A model generated the notes under the pieces. It searched no databases, was not told the origin of the DNA, and saw only the letters and a list, made by a program, of their open reading frames with translations. Source: Bubalus kerabau (Eukaryota > Chordata > Mammalia > Artiodactyla > Bovidae). From it: 64,000 nt of DNA. How positions within the stretch are numbered: the first letter of the stretch is position 1; every line of letters begins with the position of its first letter. The stretch covers positions 44,851,001 through 44,915,000 of the forward strand of contig NC_073630.1 of assembly GCF_029407905.1 (NCBI RefSeq). Direction: 5' to 3'. A program made the translations under genes and the position numbers. Shown here one piece after another: positions 35,790-46,739 of the stretch.

Positions 35790-35970
35790 GTTTATGCCAC
35801 CATGACTTCTCCCATCTTAGTTACTGAAAAATCCTCCAAACTGATTTTCCCTACTACTAATGTACCCTATCTCCATGAAGACATCATCTAGAGTGATTCA
35901 GTATAAGCCACATCATACCATCTGCCCAAACCTGTATCATCTTCAAAAGGCCAAATTCTCTACAATAAAC
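35790..35970 (+). mobile_element. Probable L2 LINE fragment
   Basis: Pyrimidine-rich sequence (CTACTACTAATGTACCCTA, GAGTGATTCAGTATAAGCC, AAAAGGCCAAATTCTCTAC) resembling L2 internal 3' region. Weak. Confidence 0.4.
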
Positions 35971-35992
35971 TACAAAAGGTATGCACTGAATA

Positions 35993-36014
35993 AAATAATC
36001 AATCAATCAATCAT
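35993..36014. repeat. (AATC)n microsatellite
   Basis: About five tandem AATC units (AATAATCAATCAATCAATCA). Confidence 0.85.
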
Positions 36015-36599
36015 CAGTTAGACTTAGGTCACACATATGACTCAATTTTTGCCCTCACTGATTTGTTACGTGTTAAAATTGACATAAAAAGCAATCAGGG
36101 CATTGTAAAAAAGTCTATTCCTGGGATCTAGGACAAATGGCATGAATAAGGACTTTGGGGGAAGTTAGGAGGAGGATTTTATTTTGGCCATAGTGGTTTG
36201 GATTCCTTGTACAGCAAACACTTAAACATGAATTAAAGACAAGGATGTCCTGGTAATTATGTAGCTAGTTAAACACAAGACTGAAAATACATCCATAATT
36301 CTAAAGTCATACCTATCATCTCCTTGACTCTATAAGATCCAATTTACATTTTCTGGAATATCCTAAACTATCACTCTAATCACAAACCAGTTGCTTATGC
36401 TGATGTAGTAGGAGCCCCAGGATGTAGACAGATATAAAGGAGATTGGCACTGAATTAACATACTGACTTGAGGTATCAAATTTAGAGCAGTGACAGGCCC
36501 ATCTCAAAAGTGGTAGACACACTTGTGTTCGAATAAACTCTCGCCTTACATCCAGTAAACTGCAACTTGATTAAGTGGTGGCATCTTTGCACACACATG

Positions 36600-36676
36600 T
36601 GCTTCCCAGGTGGTGCTAGTGGTAAGGAACCTGCCTGCCAATGCAGGAGATGTAACAGATGTGGGTTCGATCCCAT
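36600..36676 (+). mobile_element. tRNA-like head of Bov-tA only
   Basis: About 77 bp equal to the tRNA-Glu-derived part of Bov-tA, with a box A-like (GTGGTGCTAGTGGTA) and a box B-like (GGTTCGATCCC) promoter element. The A unit and tail are absent. Flanks carry imperfect repeats (ACACACATGTG / GCACATATGTG). Confidence 0.75.
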
Positions 36677-36679
36677 GCA

Positions 36680-38600
36680 CATATGTGGTATAAATCCAAC
36701 TGATACTGTCCATAGTCTTTAGACTCTGAATTCAATTATGATTCAAAAAGGAGAGATCAAATTATACTTATCATCAGGAGTGCATTGAATCTATTTTTAT
36801 TACATTTTAATTACTTGAAAATTGGTAGTCTGTGTACATATGGCAACATCCCATTGATCTGAATATTGGATTAAGTGAAACACCCTGGCATTGCCAACTA
36901 ACTGAGTTAATTACATCTAATGAGACAGAGATGTGGAGACAGCTATGGGTCCTTCATCACAGGCTGCAATCTTTCTGTAGATTCTTTGGCAAAGAAAGAA
37001 GAAAAATAAATGTTATAAAAGAGTGGTTTTCAAGTCAAGCCTGTCCCTCTCACCTCTCACCTCAAACCTTCAGTTCTATACCAATGCATATTATTTATTT
37101 ATCTTACTTCTTAATTAGACTGGTTGATTCCCAGGTAACAGAATATGATCATCACAAAGACATGAAACAATTAAAAATGTTTTAAATATAAGGGGAGTTC
37201 TCATAAAGAAAAGATAGTCTCAGGATAGGTAGAGGTTAGAACTGTGTTTCCCAAATTTCAGTTATTCACAATTATCTTTAATATCTCTACCAATATCCAT
37301 AGTTCACTTACACTATTGTTATTTTTCTTAAAGTGATTTACTTAAATATATATTTTAAAGGAAGTATTACATCACTACCAGATTGCAAATACATATCAGT
37401 TGCCATAATGCGGCAACTATTACAAATATATATATGATGTAACTACGTATTTTCAGGTTTTAGATCTGAGCTCAGAACTTTCATCTCTTCAAAGAAGATA
37501 CAAACAATTGTTGTTTTAAAGACCTGTACCAAAAGGAGACTGTCTCATTTCTATAATCAAAGGATTGAACAAGGATGAGAAAGTGTATTAATACAATGTT
37601 TATGTATTGTCCATACATCACCTAAAAGCATCTTGCATCATCATGATACTGTCCTTAAACTTTGGAAAGTATGATCTAGGGAATGATTTTCTGCAACTCA
37701 CTGACCATATATCGGGATGACACAGAGACAGGCACGAGTACACACACAACTGAAACAAAATTTTATGAAACAATAGTTACCTTAACCACATCGGGAACTT
37801 TTTTCTACTTCATTGTAAATGCTGATAAGGCCCCACAAAAATTATTTCTCAGTCAATAATGGCATATGTCCATTAGTGTATAAAACACTGTCTTGGAGGA
37901 ATGGGATAGAGTGATGTTATCCTCATTTTAGTAGCTGAAGTACTAAAATAATGCAATTTGCCTTAACAGAAGTGTGAATTACAGGTTGGAGACTAATCGA
38001 AGAGCTACAGTAATTTCAGAAATGTCTCTATTATCTTTTCTATAAAGTAGTTCTTAAATAATTCCTATCCTGTAGCCTTCAAGGCAGAATCTTGTATGCA
38101 TCTGTTTTATATACATTAACAAAAGTATATTCACAGAAAATGAGGCTAATTACTAAAAACAGAATCTGAGCTTAATTGTGTGTGTGTGCGTGTGTATGTG
38201 TGTGTGTGAAATGCCAGGTTAAATGAAATTTAGATGTTTTTAAATATATTTTAAAAATTAATGTTTTTGCTACAGAACTTCTAAGAACCATTTAAATGCT
38301 AATAAGCACTTCCCAGAGGGGCATATGTTAGACAGTGTTTTGCAAAATGTTTTGAGCATGAAATATTTTCTGGGCAGGATATATTGGAAGATACATTTTC
38401 TCTTGATGTATGTCGGTAAGTTGTGCTGTTGCTTTCACTGCTTTTCATAGTCCTCCACGCCTCCGAGATGCTCTTTGCTTCTATTAAATGAGTACTCACT
38501 CCCTGGTGACCACAACACAAATTTTCATCTCTATTCCTACCCATAACATTTCCTTCACTGCTTGCTCATATCCAGCCGTTAAAATGCATTTATCCTCCAG
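36680..38600. other. Intronic DNA, nothing recognised
   Basis: Nearly 2 kb of AT-rich sequence. The 117-codon frame at 36832-37185 has no recognisable domain. Contains the interrupted TG repeat at 38179-38210. Confidence 0.5.
38179..38210. repeat. (TG)n microsatellite, interrupted
   Basis: TG units broken by CG and TA (GTGTGCGTGTGTATGTGTG). Confidence 0.9.
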
Positions 38601-38609
38601 ACAGACTTG

Positions 38610-39060
38610 CACAAAAAGTAGACAGGAATTAGAAACAATCGAAATGCTCATCAACAAGAGAATGGTTAAACAAAATGCACTACATCCACACAACAGAATA
38701 CTATGTAACAATAAAAAAGAATGAAGTATTGATATATACTATATCAATAAATCTCAAACATTAAACAAAAAGCCAGATACAAAAAGCCACATAGTCTATG
38801 AACGCATTTCTATGAAATTATCACCAAAGAAAAACCTATAAAGACAGAAGTAGATTAGTGGTTGCCTGGAGCTATGGATGGAATAGAAATTAATGGTAAA
38901 TGGGCAGGAGGGATCCTGCTGGGATGATGGAAATGCTCTAAAACTGGATGGGTACAATAGTTGCACAACATGGTGAATATACTAAATTTTGTTGATTTGT
39001 GCATGTGAATTGGGTAAATTTTGCACAATATAAATTATCCCTCAATCAAATTATTAAAAA
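38610..39060 (+). mobile_element. Old L1 (L1M type) 3' end
   Basis: Diverged L1 3' region: host-like motifs of the ORF2 end (AATGCTCATCAACAAGAGAA, GTTGCCTGGAGCTATGGATG), then a 3' UTR and AT-rich end. No open frame remains. Confidence 0.75.
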
Positions 39061-39519
39061 TTTAGTTGCCCGGCCAGCCACCCAGCCAATAATCCATTTG
39101 CTCCCCCAACCTTCTTCTAAGTGTCTTTTTCTTCTGCCTCAATCTGAACATGGCCTGTTCTTGTTTTGAAAGAACATACCATTTTGTTTTTAAATATGTT
39201 GGACACTTGGCATTTGCCCTTGAACCTGTCCTTGTATTAATTTGAATACTTGTCTAATATCCTTATTAGACTGAAAGTTCTTGTGAACACTAACCACTTT
39301 GGACCATGTAAAATACCTATTGTTGAATCTAAGTACAAGAAGCAAATTTTACATAAGGAAGGTTAATTATAAAATGAACACACGTGGACATGCCCAGTAG
39401 TGGCTATTATTAAATTGACTGCTTTGAAATCTGAAATGTACCTTTATTACTTAACTTTATATACTAGTTTAATATCGCAACATAACAGCTACTAATTCAA
39501 GGAATAATAGCAGCAGCAA

Positions 39520-39690
39520 AGCCAGCACCATCAGGAGCAACTACCTTCAGTGAACAGTTACTTTGGGTTGGTGATGGTGCTAGGTACTTATCATTCTGTG
39601 GCTATTATTGCAGAGAAAGAAATGAGGCATAATGAAGTTAAGCCACTTCCTTAGGTCTTATGACCTGGAAGCAGAGCCTGAGGCAGATAT
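39520..39690 (-). mobile_element. MIR SINE
   Basis: Antisense MIR: GGTGCTAGGTACTTATCATT, GAAAGAAATGAGGCATAATG, CCTGGAAGCAGAGCCTGAGG. Confidence 0.68.
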
Positions 39691-39916
39691 CCCCTATATG
39701 TAGCTTATTTATGGAGGAAGTGCCTTCAAGAGAAACTAGAAATGAGATGTAGAAAACAAGAAAGGCAAGAGGAAGGAGCTAGGGTATCTCTGGGGAAATA
39801 CCTGCTATAGTCTAATCCAGGGGGAGCTCAAGGAGATAAACAGGAGAGCAGAGTCTATCCTGTCTTGAGGATAAGGGGTATTTATCAACAGTAGGTAAAT
39901 ACACCTACTGTCTTAG

Positions 39917-39937
39917 TGTGTGTGTGTGTGTGTGTAA
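39917..39937. repeat. (TG)n microsatellite
   Basis: Ten pure TG units. Shorter TG runs also occur near 4745, 11464 and 63306. Confidence 0.9.
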
Positions 39938-40129
39938 TTCCCAGGCACCTTGGGTGCCCCCAGAAAGGGTCACAGGTGTGATCCCTCAGTGAGTGCTCAC
40001 AGCTGGGGGATGGACATGCCCACCAGGAAGAGGGTTCCAAGAGACCTGAGCAGACACCAACAGCATTTGCTATAGCTCTTGACCCAAATCACACCCCTAG
40101 AAGAGAATACTTCAGCTTAAAACCCCCAA

Positions 40130-41761
40130 ATTCTGTCTGACTTACTCACTCTTTGTGACAGGTTCTAGGTCCATCTATGTCTTTACAAATAAGCCAGTTT
40201 CCTTCCTTTTTATGGCTGTGAAATATTCCACTATGCATATGTATCACATATTCTTTATCCATTCATCTATCAGTGTACATTTAGGTTGTATTCGTGTCTT
40301 GGCTATTGTAAATAGTGCTGCAATGAACAATGAGGTGCATGAGCCTTTTTAAATTATGGTTTTCTCTGGATATATGCCCAGTAGTTAGATTCCTGGGTCA
40401 TATGGTAGCTCTATTTTTAGTTTTTTAAAGGAACCTCTCTACTGTTCTCCAGAGTGGGTGTATCAATTTAGAAAAATGATGCAGATGAACCTATTTTCAG
40501 GGCAGGAATAGAGATGCAGATGGAATAGAGGGAAAAGACATGTAAATATCAGCTAGGTAGAGGGTGATGGGACAAACTGGGATTGGGATTTACATATACA
40601 CACTTCAGTTCAGTCGTGTCCGACTCTTTGCGACCCCATGAATTGCAGCACACCAGGCCTCCCTGTCCATCACCGATTCCCAGAGTTCACTCAGACTCAC
40701 GTCCATCGAGTCAGTGATGCCATCCAGCCATCTCATCCTCTGTCGTCCCCTTCTCCTCCTGCCCCCAATCCCTCCCAGCATCAGAGTCTTTTCCAATGAG
40801 TCAACTATTCGCATGAGGTGACCAAAGTACTGGAGTTTCAGCTTTAGCATCAGTCCTTCCAAAGAAATCCCAGGGCTGATCTCCTTTAGAACGGACTGGT
40901 TGGATCTCCTTGCAGTCCAAGGGACTCTCAAGAGTCTTCTCCAATACCACAGTTCAAAAGCACCAATTCTTCAGCACTCAGCCTTCTTCTCACTCCAACT
41001 CTCACATCCATACATGACCACAGGAAAAACCATAACCTTGACTAGATGGACCTTTGTTGGCAAAATAATGTCTCTGCTTTTTAATATGCTATCTAGGTTG
41101 GACATAACTTTCCTTCGAAGGAGTAAGTGTCTTTTAATTTCATGGCTGCAGTCACCATCTGCAGTGATTTAGGAGCCCCAGAAATAAAGTCTGACACTGT
41201 TTCCACTGTTTCCCCATCTATTTCCCATGAAGTGATGGGACCAGATGCCATGATCTTCGTTTTCTGAATGTTGAGCTTTAAGCCAACTTTGTCACTCTCC
41301 ACTTTCACTTTCATCAAGAGGCTTTTGAGTTCCTCTTCACTTTCTGCCCTAAGGGTGGTGTCATCTGCATATCTGAGGTTATTGATATTTCTCCCGGCAA
41401 TCTTGATTCCAGCTTGTGTTTCTTCCAGTCCAGCGTTTCTCATGATGTACTCTGCATAGAAGTTAAATAAGCAGGGTGACAATATACAGCCTTGACATAC
41501 TCCCTTTCCCATTTGGAACCAATCTGTTGTTCCTAGTATATACACACCACCTCATATATACACATTACCATGTGTAAAATAGATAACTAGTGGGGGCCTA
41601 CTGTATAGCGCAGGGGTTCAGCTTGGTGCTCTATGATGACTTAGATGGATAGGATGGGGGTGGGAGCATGAGAGGGAGGTTCAAGAAGGAGGGGATATAT
41701 GTACACATATAGCTGATTTCCTTTGTTGTTAGCAAAAGCTAACACAAACTTGTAAAGCAAC
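40130..41761 (+). mobile_element. Older L1, 5'-inverted, interrupted by BovB
   Basis: From 40130 to about 40473 the sequence is L1 ORF2 3' region on the minus strand. From about 40474 the sequence immediately downstream in L1 (ORF2 end and 3' UTR) reads on the plus strand to 40603. After the BovB insertion it resumes at 41548 and runs to the L1 3' end at about 41761, where a Bov-A2 follows. The switch point loses about 50 consensus bases. A possible degenerate TSD is AACCCCCAAAT (near 40123) versus AACCCCTCAAAAT (near 42010). Confidence 0.82.
40604..41537 (-). mobile_element. BovB LINE, 5'-truncated, inserted into an L1
   Basis: The minus-strand BovB 3' part retains RT sequence (KGVCQGCILSPCLFNFYAEY, then YADD). 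It is flanked by a perfect 10-bp TSD, ATATACACAC, at 40594-40603 and 41538-41547. Both flanks are consecutive L1 3'-UTR sequence, so the BovB landed in an existing L1. Confidence 0.93.
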
Positions 41762-42003
41762 TGCTGCTGCTGCTGCTAAGTCGCTTCAGTCATGTCCGAC
41801 TCTGTGCAACCCCATAGATGGCAGCCCACCAGGCTCCCCCGTCCTTGGGATTCTCCAGGCAAGAACACTGGAGTGGGTTGCCATTTCCTTCTTCAATGCG
41901 TGAAAGTGAAAAGTGAAAGTGAAGTCACTCAGTTGTGTCCGACCCTTAGCAACCCCATGGACTGCAGCCTTCCAGGCTCCTCCGTCCATGGGATTTTCCA
42001 GGC
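41762..42003 (-). mobile_element. Bov-A2 SINE, 5'-truncated, at the L1 3' end
   Basis: Minus-strand Bov-A2 with four GCT units and two A units, the second cut short at GGGATTTTCCAGGCAA. It sits directly at the end of the L1 whose A-rich tail would have been its target. Confidence 0.94.
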
Positions 42004-42930
42004 AACAGATAACCCCTCAAAATCCACCCCCCCACCAAATCCAATTATTCTGATTTCTGTATCAGTGCTTTTCACTCTCCACAGTTTTTATTCAGTATCA
42101 CATTGTGTTATGTTTTGCCCTTAAAGCATGCACACACACACAAATGCACAAATGCCTCTTTTATGGTTCAGGTTGATCCATTAGCATCTATTTTTAAATT
42201 AAGTATTAATTTAAACTAGGATAACAAAGTCAAGCCTATTTGACACCCTTCTTTAATCTTGCCTTTGATGAATAGATAAAAATAATTTTTAATTACATGC
42301 ATTATTTAAATAGCATCTGAGGAACTTGGAGGTTGCATGAAAACAGTTGACTTCTTTCAATATTTTAAATATTCTCCATTCCAAATCTTTGTTAGACTAA
42401 CACATTTGCATTCTCTATGAATAAAAATTTGCTTAGAACCTCAGTTCAGAAAGTGCTCCATTCACTACACATTCCAAATGACTCAGTCTGAATTTTGGAG
42501 AAATTACTATGCAGCTTCAATTTTCCTTTTATCAGAGATAAAATCATACAGGCAAGTGGAATTTGATGTTAGAAATTACAACCTAAAAATCAAACAAACA
42601 AACCAAAGCATAACATGATGCCTGCCATCTAGCACTGCACAAAAGAGCTGGCTTCGTTCCAATGATTGCGTGACTTATTGCAATAATACAAAGTGCTGTT
42701 TATAGGGAATGACAAACTCTAAATGAAAATTGCTTGTCTGAGCCCCAGGAGCCTATGTTCATCCATTTCTCTCCTTCCCCTCAATTCAGCATCCCTTCCA
42801 TTTAAACACAGATATACAGGGGATTTCTCCATCCTCCACTCATCTTGCATCCCTCTCTTTTCCTCATATCTCTCCTATTTTACCTATTCTTAAAGCCAGT
42901 TTCAGAGCTCTCAACTTTGGAATATGTAGC
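42004..42930. other. Intronic DNA, nothing recognised
   Basis: AT-rich unique-looking sequence between the Bov-A2 and the hairpin at 42937. A short CA run near 42130. Confidence 0.45.
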
Positions 42931-42936
42931 AGAGAG

Positions 42937-43000
42937 TGCCATGGGCGGAGTTCCTCACGCTGGCTCCCGGCATCCAGTGTGAGGAACTCTGCCCGTGGCA
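42937..43000 (+). repeat. 27-bp-stem hairpin with 10-base loop
   Basis: Arms 42937-42963 and 42974-43000 are complementary over 27 positions. The three non-Watson-Crick positions are all G-T, so plus-strand RNA would form a continuous stem with three G-U pairs. The loop is CTCCCGGCAT. It is GC-rich in an AT-rich intron and flanked on both sides by AGAGAG (42931-42936, 43001-43006). It could be a small palindromic insertion or a microRNA-like precursor. No family was recognised. Confidence 0.85.
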
Positions 43001-43796
43001 AGAGAGGTCAGGACATTTGGAGTAAGAAGAATGTTTGATTGGATGACACTGTGTATAAGCATCTCATGTAGAAGAAAATGCTATGGTAGAGGGCTGCCTA
43101 TGATAAGACCACCATGCCCTGTGACAATGACAGAATAATTGATTGAGCAGGTGAAAATTAACACAGCTTGGGCATATTATGTGATAAATGGTATCCCAAA
43201 CTGGCTACATTTTAAGCCTTGGGAGTGACAAAATAGGGAGATAAGGTATTGCTTTGGGGTACAGGAAGTATGAGTCAGAGACCAAGTCCCTGGAAGTATT
43301 TTCTCTGAAAAGGGAATCACATAAGAGTGAGGCATCTCATATCTTATTTTAAACCATACCCAGAAACATTTCTCCTCAATGAGCAATTTGCAAAACACTT
43401 CCCTAGGGATTTCTGATGTCTGTCAGAAACATCTCTGTACATTTCTTTCTGCTCCTTGGAGAGAAAGGAAGGGAGGTAATATTTGTGACATATGTTATGC
43501 CCTTCATCTGTTATTTAGTTTTCACAAAGAATTTTGAGGAGAAAATGTTACTCTTCTTTGCTGACAAGAAAACTGACAAAGAAGATAAAAAGAAAGCAAA
43601 AAGAAATGAAAAACAATAACACAGATTCACTAAAAGAGAGACCTTGGATTTCAATCCCAACATTTTTGAGCCAGATGTTCACACTCTTCCTGCTCTTTCA
43701 TACTGCCCAGAGCTTATTACAACATTTCCTAAATGTGTTCTGTTGGATGTTAATAGGAGTAAGCTTCACTTAAGGTGCAGTAAAAGCAGGCCAGTT

Positions 43797-43930
43797 TGCT
43801 TACAAGACTTGTCAACACTTCTAATACATCCAAGTATGTTCTGAGTCTCCAAACTCACCGACAGCAGCGTTTCCAAAATTCCATGGTCACTGAGGCCTTT
43901 TCTTACCTGACCTTTGACTCTACTGAAAAC
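43797..43930 (+). repeat. Left copy of ~134-bp direct repeat around a SINE
   Basis: Shares blocks with 44134-44268: TCAACACTTCTAATA, TATGTTCTGAGTCTCCAAA, GTTTCCAAAATTCCATG, AGGCCTTTTCTT, CTGAAAAC. The copies differ at roughly one base in six, plus small gaps. Confidence 0.9.
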
Positions 43931-44132
43931 ACTTCCTTGGTGGCTCAGACAGTAACAAATCTGCCTGCGATGGAGGAGACCTGGTTTCAACCCCTGGGTC
44001 AGGAATATCCCCTGGAGAAGGGATGGCTACCTACTCTAGTGTTCTTGCCTGGAGAATCCCATGGACAGAGGAGCCTGGGGGGCTCCGTGGGGTCACAAAG
44101 AGTGGACATGACTGAGCAACTAGCACACTTGG
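43931..44132 (+). mobile_element. Bov-tA SINE between two copies of a ~134-bp repeat
   Basis: Plus-strand Bov-tA (CTTCCTTGGTGGCTCAGAC to GACTGAGCAACTAGCACAC). It is precisely bounded by two diverged direct copies of flanking DNA (43797-43930, 44134-44268). Confidence 0.93.
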
Positions 44133-44133
44133 T

Positions 44134-44268
44134 TGCAAGATTTCTCAACACTTCTAATATGTCCAAATATGTTCTGAGTCTCCAAAGGGACCCACAGCAC
44201 AGTGTTTCCAAAATTCCATGATCAGACAGGCCTTTTCTTGCCTCACTTGTAACTCTGCTGAAAACAGT
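44134..44268 (+). repeat. Right copy of ~134-bp direct repeat around a SINE
   Basis: Begins directly after the Bov-tA tail and ends in GCTGAAAACAG, the point matching where the left copy meets the SINE head. Confidence 0.9.
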
Positions 44269-44280
44269 TTAGAAACTAGT

Positions 44281-44348
44281 GTTACTCTGGTACTGCTGTT
44301 ACTCTGGTACTTCTGTTATTCTGGTATTACTGTTACTCTGGTAGTACT
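44281..44348. repeat. 17-bp minisatellite, four units
   Basis: Four tandem 17-mers of the type GTTACTCTGGTACTGCT, with 1-4 differences each. They directly follow the duplicated block around the Bov-tA at 43931-44132. Confidence 0.92.
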
Positions 44349-44677
44349 CTACAACAGGAGACAGGAGAGAAGAGCAAGCTAAGGGGCTTAAGTTTTATTT
44401 TTTTAATTTCTTAGATTTCTGCATTGCCTGAAATTTTATGAGCTTGCATTAATTTGGGAAAGAAAAAAACAAAGTTTTTACACATTCATTTTACATTCAT
44501 TTATATGAATTAAAATAATACTATTACAATAATACTGATAATATTATGTATGCTCCTATTAGAAAGTATTCATAAATACATGAAAATAAATGTGTTCTAA
44601 TCAAAGTACCATAACTCTTCTAGTCACTATGTAAAAGCAAAAACTAGACTCTATTCATTTAATGTCTGATGAATGTT

Positions 44678-44884
44678 TCAGCTGGCCCTCCACATCCCTG
44701 GGTTCAGCATCCATGGATTCAACAAACTGTTGATGGAAAGTGGTTGAAACCTAAGATGTAGAACCTAAGGGTAAACTGGGCTAGTGTCAATTTATATAAC
44801 GGATTTGAGCATCCTCAGATTTTGCCATCCAAGAGGGTCCTAGAACAAATTCCCAGAGGTTACCAAGGGAAAACTGTATAATAG
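44678..44884 (+). mobile_element. Tigger/MER2-like DNA transposon remnant
   Basis: A non-autonomous element with related ends: CTGGCCCTCCACATCCCTGG on the left and the reverse of its type on the right (AGAGGTTACCAAGGGAAAACTG). Interior motifs such as TTGAGCATCCTCAGATTTTG and GGGTCCTAGAACAAATTCCC are typical of MER2/Tigger (Tc1-mariner) elements. Confidence 0.8.
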
Positions 44885-44904
44885 TAAGTCAATAATAAAC
44901 AGAG

Positions 44905-45370
44905 TTATGTAAGGCCAGATATTGTTCTAAGTGCCTTATGCTGCTGCTGCTAAGCCACTTCAGTTGTGTCCGACTCTATGTGACCCCATAGACGGCAGCC
45001 CACTAGGCTCCCCCGTCCCTGGGATTCTCCAGGCAAGAACACTGGAGTGGGTTGCCATTTCCTTCTCCAATGCATGAAAGTGAAAAGTGAAAGTGAAGAC
45101 GCTCAGTTGGGTCCGACCCTCAGCAACCCCATGGACTGCAGCCTTCCAGGCTCCTCCGTCCATGGGATTTTCCAGGCAAGAGTACTGGAGTGGGGTGCCA
45201 TTGCCTTCTTATACACATATACTAATTCATTTAATCATCATAACAATCCCCTGACATAAATATTATTATCTCCACATGATAGATGAGGTACAAAGAATGC
45301 AGAAAATTTAATTTACTTTTCAAAAGACCTACTAGTGCCCAAGCAAGTGTGTGGCAGAATCTGGTACCAA
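44905..45370 (-). mobile_element. MIR SINE split by Bov-A2
   Basis: Antisense MIR (CAGATATTGTTCTAAGTGCC; after the SINE TTTAATCATCATAACAATCC, GATAGATGAGGTACAAAG). Confidence 0.78.
44939..45209 (-). mobile_element. Bov-A2 SINE inside a MIR
   Basis: Minus-strand Bov-A2 with GCT tail units and two A units. MIR sequence lies on both sides (AAGTGCCTTAT before, TACTAATTCATTTAATC after). Confidence 0.95.
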
Positions 45371-45397
45371 ATGTATTTTATTAATTCCATACTGCTT

Positions 45398-45503
45398 CTT
45401 CTTGTTCAGTCTCCAAGTTGTGTCCATGACCCCAGGGACTGCAGCATTCCAGGCTTCTCTGTCTTTCACCGTCTCCCAGAGTTTGCCCAAGTTCGTATCC
45501 ATA
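45398..45503 (-). mobile_element. BovB LINE 3' fragment
   Basis: About 105 bp matching the BovB 3' end in reverse (TTCAGTCTCCAAGTTGTGTC ... GTTTGCCCAAGTTC). Severely 5'-truncated and diverged. Confidence 0.75.
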
Positions 45504-45600
45504 CTTATAACCCTCACTTAACGTATTTTGCAAAGGAGTCTATATGCCGTTAGAGGGTTTCTATGGCTTATGTAAAAACTAATAAGGGCTCCTACCATTT

Positions 45601-45830
45601 TGAGTGCATGCTCAGTTATTCAGTCATGTCCAACTCTCTGAGAGGCCATGTGACCCCATGGACTGTAACCCGCCAAGCTCCTCTGTCAATGGGATGTCCC
45701 AGGCAAGAATACTGGAGTAGGTTGCCATTTCCTCCTCCAGGGGATCTTCCCAACCCAAGGATCATACCCGCATCTCCTGTGTCTTCTGCATTGGCAGGCA
45801 GATTCTTTCCCATTGAGCAACCTGGGAAGC
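45601..45830 (-). mobile_element. Bov-tA SINE
   Basis: Full-length minus-strand Bov-tA with an extra segment near 45640 (CTGAGAGGCCATGTGA). Perfect 12-bp TSD CTCCTACCATTT at 45589-45600 and 45831-45842. Confidence 0.95.
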
Positions 45831-46356
45831 CTCCTACCATTTGACTTCCTCTCTTTAACTTTTCACCCCCACCTACTCCTCCTTTTGAGTTTTGGGGAAA
45901 TACAATATGTACATAATATCAAAAATATTTTAGAATTAAAAAAACTATAAAATCTGATTTAGCAAAGTAAAAGTAGTAGTATTTTACAGTTATTTGACTC
46001 CCTTACTCATAGCCACTTGCTGAGTTCATATTAAGTACTGCTGCAGGGGATATAGGCATGAGTTACAAACTCTTTCTCTCTGAAGCGCTGCTTGGCTTTA
46101 CCGAGGAGGAAAGATGTTTAACTACCAGAAGTTGGGCTTGTTCCTCCAGCGGCAGGGTTAGTGCTGATTCATGCACAGCCTCTCCTCGTGAGGTCTTCCT
46201 TATTACCAGGGGCACATGAACCACAATATGATGACCAGTCCAGGGGAACTGCAAGCTCAACACTGGCTCACAGCACAGCTATCCCCCAAGGTGCTAACTG
46301 TCCAGTGCAAAGTGTGAGAGACTTGAGCTAAAACAGAAGACACTATCACTATTACC

Positions 46357-46462
46357 AAAAAAAAAAAAAAAAAATTAACAGAAAGAGAAAATGGACAAAC
46401 TCCCCAGAATAGGATGGAAAAAAAAAATCAATAACTATTGAAAATAAGGAAAAAAAAAAAAA
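46357..46462. repeat. A-rich cluster with three homopolymer runs
   Basis: Three poly(A) stretches (about 46357-46375, 46419-46427, 46449-46462) in 100 bp with no recognisable retroposon body attached. Other A runs lie at 51511-51527, 58210-58223 and 63730-63746. Confidence 0.8.
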
Positions 46463-46474
46463 GGAAATAAGAAG

Positions 46475-46725
46475 AGATGCTTATACAGTGCTTACCTTGG
46501 GCAAGGCACTGCAAGTGCTTTACATATTTTAGCTCATTTATCCTCAAAGTTCTATGATATCAACACCATTATTACCTCCTTTTTACTGATGAGGACACTG
46601 GAGCAAAAAAATGATAAGAAGTACGTGCACAAGAATCCAAAGCAGGTAAGACCCAAGCTAGGCTTCAAACTCAAGTTGTCAGACTCCAGAATACAAGCTC
46701 TTAATACCACCTGACCAACTATGAT
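46475..46725 (-). mobile_element. MIR SINE, nearly complete
   Basis: Antisense MIR: GGGCAAGGCACTGCAAGTGC, TACTGATGAGGACACTGGAG, GTTGTCAGACTCCAGAATAC. Confidence 0.85.
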
Positions 46726-46739
46726 ACAATGTGTAACAA

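Noticed and set aside
43416..43844. Overlapping 66-79-codon frames with a lysine-rich end
   Set aside because: The lysine-rich part is a purine-rich low-complexity run. No domain or start context.
46060..46330. Moderately GC-rich stretch that could be a conserved or exonic element
   Set aside because: No long frame with splice signals, no KCNIP4 similarity and no recognised repeat. Nothing to support a call.
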